Below, piece by piece: positions 1 through 7,535 of a DNA stretch of 10,172 nt. The first letter of the stretch is position 1, and each line of letters begins with the position of its first letter. The translations under genes and the position numbers were made by a program. The stretch spans positions 12,575-22,746 of the forward strand of contig PXSX01000393.1 in assembly GCA_003022655.1 (NCBI GenBank), in the 5' to 3' direction. Source of the stretch: Bacteroidetes bacterium QH_1_64_81. Lineage in GTDB: Bacteria; Bacteroidota; Rhodothermia; Rhodothermales; Salinibacteraceae. A model generated the notes under the pieces. It worked only from the letters and a program-made list of their open reading frames with translations. It had not been told where the DNA came from and did no database searches.

Positions 1-1532
1 GACACGTGGGCGGACTGGCTGAAGCGGGAGAGGTTGGCCACCACGAGAATCCGCTCGTCCTCGTGTTCGCGCAGGAACGCGAAGACGGCGGTGTTGTCGA
101 CCGATAATAGCTCGAAGGAGCCCCGCCCGAAGATCTCGCTGTGCTGCTGGCGGAGAGCGATGAGCCGGCGCATGAAGTGGAGCAGGGAGTGGGGATCGGC
201 CTCCGCGTCCTCCACGTTGACGAACTCGTAGCTGTACTTTCCCCGATTGATGGGCGGCATAAACAGCTTGTGGTGCGGCGCCCGCGAGAAGCCGCCGTTC
301 TTGTCGGGGCTCCACTGCATGGGCGTGCGCACGCTGTTGCGGTCGCCGAGGAAGGGGTCGTCCCCCATTCCGATCTCGTCGCCATAGTAGAGGATGGGAC
401 TGCCCTTGAGGCTAAACAGCAGCGCGTTCATGAGCTCGATGCGGCGGCGCTCGCCCTCCAGCAGCGGCGCGAGGCGACGACGGATGCCCACGTTAATGCG
501 GAACCGGTCGTCGGCTGCGTACTCGTGGTACATGTAGTCGCGCTCCTCGTCGGTCACCATTTCGAGCGTCAGCTCGTCGTGGTTGCGAAGGAAGAAGGCC
601 CACTGCGCATCGTCGGGGATGTCGCTGGTAAGGTCGAGCATCTCCACGAGCGGACGGCGGTTTTCGCGCCGGAGGGCCATGTAGAGGCGAGGCATGACGG
701 GGAAGTTGAACGCCATCTGCACGCCCGTGCTCTTCCCCTCCGCGTCTTCACCGAAGTAGGGGAGCGTATCCTCGGGCCACTGGTTGGCTTCGGCCAGCAG
801 CACCTTGCCGGGCCCGTAGCGCTCCTCCACGGCCGCCCGGAGCTCCTTCACATAGGCGATCGTCTCCGGAAGATTCTCGCTGTTGGTGCCCTCGCGCTCG
901 AACAGGTACGGCACCGCGTCGAGCCGAAGGCCGTCCACGCCCATGTCGAACCAGAAAAACATGACCTCCTTCATCTTCTCCCGCACCGCGGGATTGTCGA
1001 AATTGAGGTCGGGCTGGTGGCTGAAGAAACGGTGCCAGTAGTACTTCTGCGCCTTGGGGTCCCAGGTCCAGTTCGAGTCCTCGGTGTCCGTGAAAATGAC
1101 GCGCACGTCCTCGTACTTGTCGTCCGTCTCGCTCCACACGTACCAGTCGTGCTTGTCGGAGTCCGGGTCGCGCGCCTCCTGAAACCACGGGTGCTGGTCG
1201 GAGGTGTGGTTGAGCACCAGCTCGGTAATCACCCGCATGCCACGGGTGTGGGCGTCGTCGAGAAACGCCTGGAAGTCGTCAAGGTCGCCGTGGATGGGCA
1301 GCACCTTGAAGTAGTCGGACGTGTCGTAGCCGTCGTCCTTGAGCGGGCTCTCCAGAAAGGGGAGTAGCCAGAGGGTATTCACGCCCAGCGAGTCCAGGTA
1401 GGGCAGCTTCTCGCGGAGCCCCTGAAAGTCCCCGTAGCCGTCGTTGTTCGAGTCGTAAAAGCTGCGGACGTGCAGCTCGTAGATGACGGCGTCTTTGTAC
1501 CAGTGGGGATCCGTGAGAAAGTCGTCGGGCAT
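1..1532 (-). CDS. treS: Trehalose synthase (maltose alpha-D-glucosyltransferase), 3' end outside window
   Basis: Cytoplasmic GH13 enzyme that interconverts maltose and trehalose by intramolecular transglucosylation. The 510 codons present read from ATG at 1532 and run off the left edge without a stop. Visible family motifs are YGDFQGL (res. 33-39), LLPFLESPLKDDGYD (56-70), LNHTSDQHPWF (107-117), the nucleophile region GVDGLRLDAVPYLFE (D205), LLAEANQWPED (E248, acid/base) and FLRNHDELTLEM (D319, transition-state stabiliser). All three catalytic acids are intact. The order and spacing, especially GTNSENLPET after the nucleophile, fit TreS rather than a generic alpha-amylase. It follows glgE on the same strand with about 100 bp between, so co-transcription is likely. 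With a maltokinase it would feed maltose-1-phosphate to GlgE. A C-terminal maltokinase fusion, known in some TreS proteins, cannot be judged because the end is missing. Confidence 0.96.
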   Translation of the reverse strand, partial: MPDDFLTDPHWYKDAVIYELHVRSFYDSNNDGYGDFQGLREKLPYLDSLGVNTLWLLPFLESPLKDDGYDTSDYFKVLPIHGDLDDFQAFLDDAHTRGMRVITELVLNHTSDQHPWFQEARDPDSDKHDWYVWSETDDKYEDVRVIFTDTEDSNWTWDPKAQKYYWHRFFSHQPDLNFDNPAVREKMKEVMFFWFDMGVDGLRLDAVPYLFEREGTNSENLPETIAYVKELRAAVEERYGPGKVLLAEANQWPEDTLPYFGEDAEGKSTGVQMAFNFPVMPRLYMALRRENRRPLVEMLDLTSDIPDDAQWAFFLRNHDELTLEMVTDEERDYMYHEYAADDRFRINVGIRRRLAPLLEGERRRIELMNALLFSLKGSPILYYGDEIGMGDDPFLGDRNSVRTPMQWSPDKNGGFSRAPHHKLFMPPINRGKYSYEFVNVEDAEADPHSLLHFMRRLIALRQQHSEIFGRGSFELLSVDNTAVFAFLREHEDERILVVANLSRFSQSAHV

Positions 1533-1542
1533 ACGGCAGTGC

Positions 1543-1630
1543 GTTAGAACGTTGGTGCGTTGAACGTTGGCACGTTGGAAGATACAAGCACGCCGAACGT
1601 TCTAACGGTCAACGTTCCAACGCGCCAACG
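1543..1630. repeat. Interleaved AACGTT-type inverted repeats between glgE and treS
   Basis: The spacer between the glgE stop and the treS start is almost entirely repeat. GTTAGAACGTT (1543-1553) is perfectly inverted at 1596-1606, and CGTTGGCACGTTGGAA (1565-1580) is inverted at 1615-1630 with one mismatch. The two pairs interleave, so both stems cannot form as simple nested hairpins; alternative or pseudoknot-like folds are possible. Shorter direct repeats of GTTGAACGTTGG type lie within it. It could be a dispersed intergenic repeat or an intercistronic RNA element. Its role is unknown. Confidence 0.7.
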
Positions 1631-1633
1631 CGG

Positions 1634-3592
1634 TCAAGCGTGCACGGGCCGGTCGTAGGTAGGCGGGGTGGCCTCGCGGGAGCCGTCCCGATCGAGCCGA
1701 AAAATGTGAGCGGGGGTGTCGGGGGTAAGCTTCAAGTAATGGTGGGTGCCACGCCAGGTGTAGCGGGCGTCGTTGAGGAGGTCGTGGGCGGAGAAGGCCG
1801 AATCGTGAGGGAGACCGAGGTCCCCGAGCGGAAGCACCAGCTGGCCCTCGCACGAGTTGTGCGGGTCGAGGCTCACGACCACGACGACCAGATTGTCAGG
1901 GGTGTCTTTGCCGTAGGCAATCAGGTCCGGGTGCTGGGTGTCCAAGAACTGAATCGACCGCATCTGCTGGAGGGCGGGATTTTCTGTGCGGATGCGATTC
2001 TCCTCCTTGGCGTCCCGCTGCTGGTTGTCGACATGCTCGAAGGGCGGGCCGTAGACGCCATAGGCGCTCGACAGGGTGGCCGCAAGCACGAACCGGCTCT
2101 TGTGGGCCGGGCGGCCGCCGTGGACGAGCTCGTCGTGCAGGATGTCCGGCGTGTTGGGCCAGAAGTTGGGCCGAAAGTACTCGACGGCGTCGGTGTGAAA
2201 CAGCTCCTCGCCGTATTCCTCGAGCGCCTCGGGCGTGTTGCGCCAGGCAAAATAGGTGTACGAGTTGTTGAAGCCGAGCTTGGCGAGATGGTACATGATT
2301 TTCGGCCGCGTAAAAGCCTCCGACAGGACGATCAGCTCGGGTGTTTCTTTGCGCAGTTCGCGCAGGCACCACTGCCAGAACGCGAACGGCTTGGTGTGCG
2401 GATTGTCGACACGGAAGGTGGTGACGCCGTGGTCGATCCAGTGCTCGAACACGCTCTTCAGCTCGTGCCAGAGCGCCGGCCACTCCTCGGTTTCGAAGTT
2501 GATGGGGTGGACGTCCTTGTACTTCTTCGGCGGGTTTTCGGCGTAACGGATGGACCCGTCCGGGCGGTGGTAGAACCACTCTGGGTGCTCTTCGACGTAG
2601 GGGTGGTCGGGGGAGCATTGAAAGGCAATGTCGATGGCCACGTCGAGCCCCAGCTCGTCGGCCCGCTCCACGAACCGGTCGAACGCCTCGATGCCGCCCA
2701 GCTCGGGGTGCACGCTCTTGTGCCCGCCCGTCGACCCGTCCTCCAGAGGGCCGCCGATGGCCCACGGACTGCCCGGGTCGCCCGGCCCGGCCTCCGGCGC
2801 GTCGTCTTTGCCTTTGCGGTTCGTTTTGCCGATGGGATGGACGGGGGGAAGGTAGACGATGTCGAAGCCCATCTCCTGGATGCGCGGCAGCCGCTCGGCG
2901 GCGTCGTCGAGCGTGGCGTGCTCATCGTCGTCGCGGACGGAGCGGGGAAAGAACTCGTACCAGGCACCGCTGCGGGCCCGCTTCGGGTCGACCAGCACCT
3001 CGTAGGTGGCGCTTCGCGTCTGCTGATGGTGGGGGGCGTGGCGCCGCACGAGCTCCGCAATCTCGTCGCCGAGGGCGGCCTGCTCGTTGCCGTTCTTGAA
3101 GGCGTCGACATGAGCCTCCAACAGCTCCCGGTCGTCGTCGGGGGCGTCTTCGGCGGCGTCTTCGAGGAGAGACACCCCGACCCTGAGCTCGCTCTCGATT
3201 TCGGCCTGCGACTCGCCGCCCTCCACCCGCCGCCGAAACTGGTCCTGCCACGTCCCGAACCGGTTGATCCAGGCCCGCACGCGGTAGAGGTAGCGCCCGA
3301 TCTCCGACACCTCGAAGGCCCCAGTGTACTCGTCATTCTCGGCCGGAGGCATCCGGGTTATGTGTTCCGTGTCGTCGTCTTCGTGGCGGTAGACGAGCTC
3401 TACGGACAGGGCCTCGTGGCTGTCCACGATGACGCCCGCGGTCACGGCTACGCGCTCCCCGACCGCGCGCTTAATGGGCCACTCGCCCCCATCGACCGTC
3501 GGCGACACCGATGCAATGACGACGCGGGACCACGATTTGGGCATCGTGGAGGGGTGGGATGCAGCGGACGGCGGAGCGCTGGATGCGGACAT
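1634..3592 (-). CDS. glgE: Alpha-1,4-glucan:maltose-1-phosphate maltosyltransferase
   Basis: GH13_3 enzyme that transfers maltosyl units from alpha-maltose-1-phosphate to the non-reducing end of alpha-1,4-glucan, in the cytoplasm. With the start at 3592 the protein has 652 residues, normal for GlgE. It has the family's N-terminal Ig-like and helical region (VVIASVSPTVDGG, then RAWINRFGTWQDQF), then the catalytic barrel with VYLPPVHPIGKTNRKGK. The catalytic residues are D396 in TTFRVDNPHTKPFAFW, E425 in LSEAFTRPKIMY and D483 in FWPNTPDIL, close to the positions established for Streptomyces GlgE. The frame is open upstream to 3700, and ATG at 3592 or 3544 (636 residues) are both possible starts. 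I prefer 3592; no ribosome-binding site decides it. The gene lies upstream of treS on the same strand, the classic GlgE-pathway pairing, and is divergent from glgX. The protein is strongly acidic (EDAPDDDRE), consistent with a halophile. Confidence 0.95.
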   Translation of the reverse strand: MSASSAPPSAASHPSTMPKSWSRVVIASVSPTVDGGEWPIKRAVGERVAVTAGVIVDSHEALSVELVYRHEDDDTEHITRMPPAENDEYTGAFEVSEIGRYLYRVRAWINRFGTWQDQFRRRVEGGESQAEIESELRVGVSLLEDAAEDAPDDDRELLEAHVDAFKNGNEQAALGDEIAELVRRHAPHHQQTRSATYEVLVDPKRARSGAWYEFFPRSVRDDDEHATLDDAAERLPRIQEMGFDIVYLPPVHPIGKTNRKGKDDAPEAGPGDPGSPWAIGGPLEDGSTGGHKSVHPELGGIEAFDRFVERADELGLDVAIDIAFQCSPDHPYVEEHPEWFYHRPDGSIRYAENPPKKYKDVHPINFETEEWPALWHELKSVFEHWIDHGVTTFRVDNPHTKPFAFWQWCLRELRKETPELIVLSEAFTRPKIMYHLAKLGFNNSYTYFAWRNTPEALEEYGEELFHTDAVEYFRPNFWPNTPDILHDELVHGGRPAHKSRFVLAATLSSAYGVYGPPFEHVDNQQRDAKEENRIRTENPALQQMRSIQFLDTQHPDLIAYGKDTPDNLVVVVVSLDPHNSCEGQLVLPLGDLGLPHDSAFSAHDLLNDARYTWRGTHHYLKLTPDTPAHIFRLDRDGSREATPPTYDRPVHA

Positions 3593-3670
3593 GCTGGGGG
3601 AGGATCGAGAGTCGAGCAGAAAGGAACGTGAAGGGGCGGGATGGAAGCGCCAATGATGCTGGGCGGCCCG

Positions 3671-3678
3671 CAAATTTA
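3671..3678 (-). promoter_or_regulatory. Possible -7 element of the glgE promoter in the glgE/glgX divergent region
   Basis: The 244 bp between the divergent glgE and glgX starts must hold promoters for both. On the minus strand TAAATTTG matches the Bacteroidota -7 consensus TAnnTTTG, about 80 bp upstream of the chosen glgE start. I see no clear -33 TTTG box at the usual distance and no recognisable promoter facing glgX, so this is only a candidate. No operator palindrome stands out in the rest of the region. Confidence 0.3.
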
Positions 3679-3836
3679 TCCTGCAGTACACGCTACACAC
3701 TAGGGAACAGAAATCCCAACGTAGCTGTGATTCGGTGGGCGCATTTCATCGCGCGAATAACGGCCCGCGTTTTGCCCGACGTGACGACCGCGTTCGGGCC
3801 TGTGTCCTCGTGTCTTCTCACAGTGAGCGTTCGTCT

Positions 3837-6020
3837 ATGAGTACGTCATCCCCCTCTGCGTCCACGAAGGAGGGTCAGGTTGGAAACGGTCTCCACGTTC
3901 GCCCGGGCAAGCCCTACCCGCGAGGGGCCACGTGGGATGGAATTGGGGTCAACTTTGCGCTGCACAGCGCCCACGCCGACCGGGTGGAGCTCCTGCTGTT
4001 CGACGACGCCGAGGACGCAGAGCCGGCCGTTACGTTCGAGTTGCCGGAGCAAACGGGTCCCGTCTGGCACGGCTACGTGATGAACGTGCGCCCCGGTCAG
4101 CTTTACGGCTACCGCGTCCACGGCCCTTACGATCCGGAGAACGGCCACCGGTTCAATCCCAATAAGGTGCTGCTCGACCCCTACGCCAAGGCCATCGGAC
4201 GCCCCCTGCGCTGGGACGACAGCCTCTTCGGGTACGACGTAGAGGACGACGAGGAGGATCTCTCGTTCGATGCCCAGGACAGTGCGCCCTACGCGCCCCT
4301 CGGGGCCGTGGTGGAGGAGACCTTTGCCTGGGGCAACGACCAGTCGCCCGAGATTCCGTGGGAGGACACCATCATCTACGAGACCCACGTGAAGGGGATG
4401 ACCGAGCAGCACCCCGAGGTGCCCGAGGCCCAACAGGGGACGTACCTGGGACTGGCCTGCGAGCCGGTCATCGACCACCTGAAAGACCTGGGCGTCACCA
4501 CCGTGCAGCTGCTGCCCGTACACGCCAAGATGCACCGCCGGGAGCTGCTGGAAAAGGGCCTCCGCAACTACTGGGGCTACAATTCGCTGTCCTACTTTGC
4601 GCCGGAGCCCGAGTACGCGGCGAATGGGCCCGCGAGCGCCGTGCGCGACTTCAAGATGATGGTACGCGGCCTCCACGACGCGGGGCTAGAGGTGATCATC
4701 GACGTGGTGTATAACCACACCTGCGAGGGAAGCCACCTCGGCCCCACCCTTTCGTGGCGCGGCGTCGACAACCACACCTACTACAAGCTCAATCCCGACG
4801 ACGAGCGCTACTACATGGACTACACGGGGACGGGCAACACGCTCGATCCCGGGGACTCCTACGTCCTACAGATGATCATGGACAGCCTGCGCTACTGGGT
4901 CACCGAGATGCACGTCGATGGCTTTCGGTTCGACCTCGCCTCGGCTCTGGCGCGGGAGCTCTACGATGTGGACATGCTTGGCTCCTTCTTCAAGGTGGTA
5001 CAGCAAGACCCCGTGCTGAGCCAGGTCAAGCTCATCGCCGAGCCCTGGGACGTGGGGCCGGGCGGCTACCAGGTGGGCTCCTTTCCGTGGCAGTGGGCCG
5101 AGTGGAACGGGCGCTACCGCGATGCCATCCGCCGCTTCTGGCGCGGTGACCGCGGTCTCAACGGCGAGGTGGCCACCCGCATCGCCGGCTCCAGCGACCT
5201 CTACGAGCGCTCCGGCCGCCGCCCCTTCGCCTCCATCAACTTCGTGACCGCCCACGACGGCTTTACGCTGCAGGACCTCGTCAGCTACGAGGAGAAGCAC
5301 AACGAGGAAAACAGGGAGGGCAACGAGGACGGCCACGACGAGAACTACTCCACGAACTGCGGGGTGGAGGGGCCCACCGACGACCCGTCCGTCACCGAAT
5401 GTCGGGAACGGCGCAAGCGAAGCCTGATGGCCACCCTGCTGCTGTCGCAGGGCGTCCCCATGATTCTGGGGGGCGACGAGCTGTCCCGCACCCGCCGGGG
5501 CAACAACAATCCCTACTGCCAGGACAATGAGATTAGCTGGTACGACTGGGAGCTCGACGAGCGGGAGGAGAAGTTTCTGGCATTTGTGCAGCGGCTCACC
5601 AAGTTTCGGAAGGAGCACCCGAGCTTTCGACGGCGGCACTTTCTGGACCCGGCCGACGAGTCGGACGGCACGGGCGACGTGCTCTGGTGGCACCCCGACG
5701 GCCGCGAGATGACGAACGACGACTGGCACGACGACGACCTACGGGCCTTCGGCTACCTGCTCCGCGGCCTCGATCTGGCGCCCGACGTGCAGGGGCGTCC
5801 TCGCCGCGACGACTCGTTTCTGGTGCTCATGAATCAGGGCGATGCGCCCGTTGAGATGGAGCTTCCCACGGAGACCAACGAGCTCGAGGACGTCCACTGT
5901 GCGGCCTGGCACATCGTGCCCGAATTGGCCGGAGACCTCAACGGCGCCGGGCCGTTCGATCCGGGGGGCGTGCTGACCCTGCGGCCCCATCGGGTGCTGG
6001 CCCTGCGGGCGGAGCGGTAG
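3837..6020 (+). CDS. glgX: Glycogen debranching enzyme (GlgX/TreX family isoamylase)
   Basis: GH13_11 enzyme that hydrolyses alpha-1,6 branch linkages of glycogen or limit dextrins in the cytoplasm. From ATG at 3837 it has 727 residues, normal for GlgX/TreX. An N-terminal CBM48-like domain ([39 protein letters not shown]) precedes the GH13 barrel. Catalytic residues are D366 in [17 protein letters not shown]402 in [16 protein letters not shown] and D474 in [17 protein letters not shown]. The family motifs [22 protein letters not shown] and [20 protein letters not shown] are also visible. The frame is open further upstream (to 3735), but the added residues do not look like the family and homology begins around [10 protein letters not shown], so 3837 is preferred. 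It is divergent from glgE. The physiological role could be glycogen turnover (GlgX) or the trehalose-forming TreX branch; neither treY nor treZ is in the window, so GlgX is the safer name. Highly acidic patches (DVEDDEEDL) fit a halophile. Confidence 0.95.
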   Translation: MSTSSPSASTKEGQVGNGLHVRPGKPYPRGATWDGIGVNFALHSAHADRVELLLFDDAEDAEPAVTFELPEQTGPVWHGYVMNVRPGQLYGYRVHGPYDPENGHRFNPNKVLLDPYAKAIGRPLRWDDSLFGYDVEDDEEDLSFDAQDSAPYAPLGAVVEETFAWGNDQSPEIPWEDTIIYETHVKGMTEQHPEVPEAQQGTYLGLACEPVIDHLKDLGVTTVQLLPVHAKMHRRELLEKGLRNYWGYNSLSYFAPEPEYAANGPASAVRDFKMMVRGLHDAGLEVIIDVVYNHTCEGSHLGPTLSWRGVDNHTYYKLNPDDERYYMDYTGTGNTLDPGDSYVLQMIMDSLRYWVTEMHVDGFRFDLASALARELYDVDMLGSFFKVVQQDPVLSQVKLIAEPWDVGPGGYQVGSFPWQWAEWNGRYRDAIRRFWRGDRGLNGEVATRIAGSSDLYERSGRRPFASINFVTAHDGFTLQDLVSYEEKHNEENREGNEDGHDENYSTNCGVEGPTDDPSVTECRERRKRSLMATLLLSQGVPMILGGDELSRTRRGNNNPYCQDNEISWYDWELDEREEKFLAFVQRLTKFRKEHPSFRRRHFLDPADESDGTGDVLWWHPDGREMTNDDWHDDDLRAFGYLLRGLDLAPDVQGRPRRDDSFLVLMNQGDAPVEMELPTETNELEDVHCAAWHIVPELAGDLNGAGPFDPGGVLTLRPHRVLALRAER

Positions 6021-6124
6021 GGATGGGGGAGGACGTGTGGAAGTGTGGAGGGAGGGGAGGCGCGTGCAGTTTGACGGGGTCCTTTCGTTCACGGCGCAGC
6101 AGCTCTCTTGTGACCTCCAGTCGA

Positions 6125-7115
6125 TCAGTCGTTGTCAAGAGTATCGAGCGGGCTCTGCACGTCTTGACCGTTCTGCTCCAGGACGTGAACGTACTGCATG
6201 GTGGTGCGCAGCTGCTCGTGCCCGAGTAGCTTCTGGATGGTGCGCACGTCGGTGCCGTCCTGCAGCAGGTGTGTGGCAAAAGAGTGGCGGAGCGTGTGGC
6301 AGGTGGCGTGCTTCTCGATCTCCGCCGCGTCGGCCGCGTTTTTGACGGCCCGCTGCACCGCCGAGTCCGAGCGGTGGTGGCGCCGGACGGCCCCACTGCG
6401 CGGGTCTTCCGAGAGCTGCGTGGAGGGGAAGACGTACTGCCAGCGCCACTCGGTGGCGGCGTTTGGGTACTTCTCCGCGAGGGCGTCGGGCAGGTAGACG
6501 CCGCCCACCCCTTCGGCGCGGTCCTCCTCGTGCTGGGCCTTCACCGTCTGCAGGTGGCGTTGGAGCGGAGCGTGGAGGCGCTCGGGGTGCACCGTCGTCC
6601 GGTCCTTCCTGCCCTTGCCGTCCCGCACGTGGATGCGATCGTGGTCGAAATCCAGCTCCTTGATCCGCAGGGCGGAGCGCCTCCGACAGCCGCAATCCAC
6701 CCCCATACAGGAGGAGAGCGACAAGCCGATTCGGGCCGGGGGAGAGGGCCGCAAAGAGGTGCCGCACCTCGGTGCGGGAGAGCACCGTGGGGAGGCGTTT
6801 GGGCCGGTCGGCGCGGTCGAGCGGCCCAAGGTCGCCGAGCTCGATCCCGAGCACCTGTTCGTAGAGGAAGAGGAGGGCATTGAGGGCCTGGTTCTGGGTC
6901 GAGGCGGCCACGTTGCGGTCCGACGCCAGGTGGTTCAGAAAGGCCCGGATGTCGTCTTCGTCGAGGTGGCGGGGATGGGTGGTGTCGTGGAAGCGAACGA
7001 AGCGGGTGACCCGGCGGGCGTACGCCTTTTCCGTGTGATAACTGTACTGGCGGCGCCGGCAGACCTGCCGCACCTGGTCGAGAAGCTTGGGCGACTGACT
7101 TGGAGTGCCGGACAT
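6125..7115 (-). pseudogene. intI: Integron integrase (IntI-type tyrosine recombinase), frameshifted
   Basis: IntI recombines attC and attI sites to capture, excise and reorder gene cassettes. Read as one gene after removing one base it has 329 residues, a normal IntI length. The N-terminal SAM-like core-binding domain includes YSYHTEKAYARRVTRFVRF (res. 24-42). Catalytic residues are R142 ([10 protein letters not shown]), H273 and R276 ([13 protein letters not shown]), H299 ([12 protein letters not shown]) and nucleophile Y308 (MQYVHVL). The insert peculiar to IntI, missing from XerC/D, is clear at about 210-258 ([21 protein letters not shown], then RSGAVRRHH). The frame breaks after SEALR: the plus strand has GGG at 6670-6672 where GG would continue into LRIKELDF. 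Both halves are otherwise well conserved, so the break is either recent or a base-call error. Start ATG at 7115 was chosen over the open extension to 7187, which encodes an unrelated hydrophobic stretch. As usual for integrons, the gene faces away from its cassettes. Confidence 0.88.
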
Positions 7116-7315
7116 GAGGAAGGAGATGCCCTTCCGGAAGGTTTTGAAGACTATAAATAAGATCGACAATATTACTGAATATATCAAACGGTTGACATAT
7201 TCCGCGAGTCTAACCAGTTTGACATATGCACAGAGGCTCTCGTAGAACCCGCTGGATTTCGATGGGTTGAAAGATGTGGGATGTGGATATCCTGAGCACC
7301 TTCATATAATTACAA
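7116..7315. other. AT-rich leader upstream of intI: candidate attI and cassette promoter region
   Basis: This stretch has no convincing gene. In integrons it is where attI, the intI promoter and often the cassette promoter lie. TTGACATAT occurs twice, at 7192-7200 and 7219-7227, a 27-bp period that could reflect integrase-binding direct repeats or duplicated promoter boxes. Facing the cassettes, TTGACA (7219-7224) is followed after 18 bp by TAGAAC (7243-7248), a 4/6 match to a sigma-70 -10 box. The only near-consensus recombination core is GTTGAAA at 7266-7272, which differs from GTTRRRY at the last base. Assignment of attI is inference. No LexA-like operator was seen. Confidence 0.4.
7219..7248 (+). 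promoter_or_regulatory. Candidate cassette promoter (Pc-like)
   Basis: A perfect TTGACA box lies 18 bp before TAGAAC, pointing into the cassette array from the expected place between intI and the first attC. The -10 match is only moderate, and promoter consensus in this phylum differs from E. coli, so it is tentative. Confidence 0.3.
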
Positions 7316-7354
7316 GATATGCGCTACCGTCGCTACGCTCCCTCCGCGCATATC
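7316..7354. repeat. Perfect 9-bp inverted repeat (hairpin)
   Basis: GATATGCGC (7316-7324) and GCGCATATC (7346-7354) are perfect inverted arms with a 21-base loop. The hairpin marks the sharp switch from AT-rich leader to a GC-rich stretch that continues to about 7535. It may be a remnant of an attC-like site or part of a small hairpin element. Confidence 0.6.
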
Positions 7355-7514
7355 GGGGCGAGCTGACTCCGTCACGCGGGGGAATGCTCCGGTGGCTCGT
7401 CCCTTCGGTCCTTCCGCGACGCTCCGCATATCCCCCGCTGGACCTGACGCAACCTGCCTCCGCGATGCAGGCATCGCTTCGGCAGAACGCGCAGGTCAGC
7501 TCGCCCCGTTATAT
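7350..7514. repeat. Long-range inverted repeat enclosing the degenerate attC
   Basis: The 18-base arm starting ATATCGGGGCGAGC (7350-7367) is the reverse complement of 7495-7514 except for two extra bases in the right arm. The right arm is the L'-R' end of the attC at 7428-7514. The same right arm therefore has two possible left partners, 7350-7367 and the nearer one at 7428-7450. This suggests a partly duplicated or fused attC. Confidence 0.65.
7428..7514 (+). other. attC recombination site, degenerate left end (attC-0)
   Basis: R' is GTTATAT (7508-7514), matching GTTRRRY. L'' GACCTGACGC (7441-7450) pairs with L' GCGCAGGTC (7489-7497) over nine bases, leaving one extra A in the left arm, as in the two better sites downstream. 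The spacing from the CAGGT core to R' (10 bases) also resembles theirs (8 and 9). The left box, ATATCCC at 7428-7434, matches only five of seven bases of the expected ATATAAC. Cleavage by IntI occurs at the right box, so degeneracy here is tolerable. Confidence 0.65.
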
Positions 7515-7535
7515 CGATCCTTCGGCACGCCGATT

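Noticed and set aside
141..1367. Long plus-strand open frame of 408 codons opposite treS
   Set aside because: It is a shadow of treS: no known motifs, unnatural Val/His/Leu-rich composition, and treS on the other strand has all GH13 motifs.
1640..3631. Long plus-strand open frame of 663 codons opposite glgE
   Set aside because: A shadow produced by GC-rich codon use; the minus strand encodes a complete GlgE.
3846..4676. Minus-strand open frame opposite the start of glgX
   Set aside because: Shadow of glgX, with no recognisable domain.
4866..5729. Minus-strand open frame opposite the middle of glgX
   Set aside because: Shadow of glgX, Val/Ala/Leu-rich without motifs.
6021..6124. Possible terminator between the convergent glgX and intI
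   Set aside because: No stable GC hairpin followed by a T-run in either direction could be seen.
6660..6680. Programmed frameshift in intI
   Set aside because: No slippery heptamer or downstream structure typical of programmed frameshifting is apparent; a mutation or base-call error is simpler.
6269..7160. Plus-strand open frames opposite intI
   Set aside because: Composition is typical of antisense frames and the opposite strand shows clear IntI motifs in both halves.
7120..7300. LexA/SOS operator controlling intI
   Set aside because: No CTG-N10-CAG type palindrome found at the expected position.
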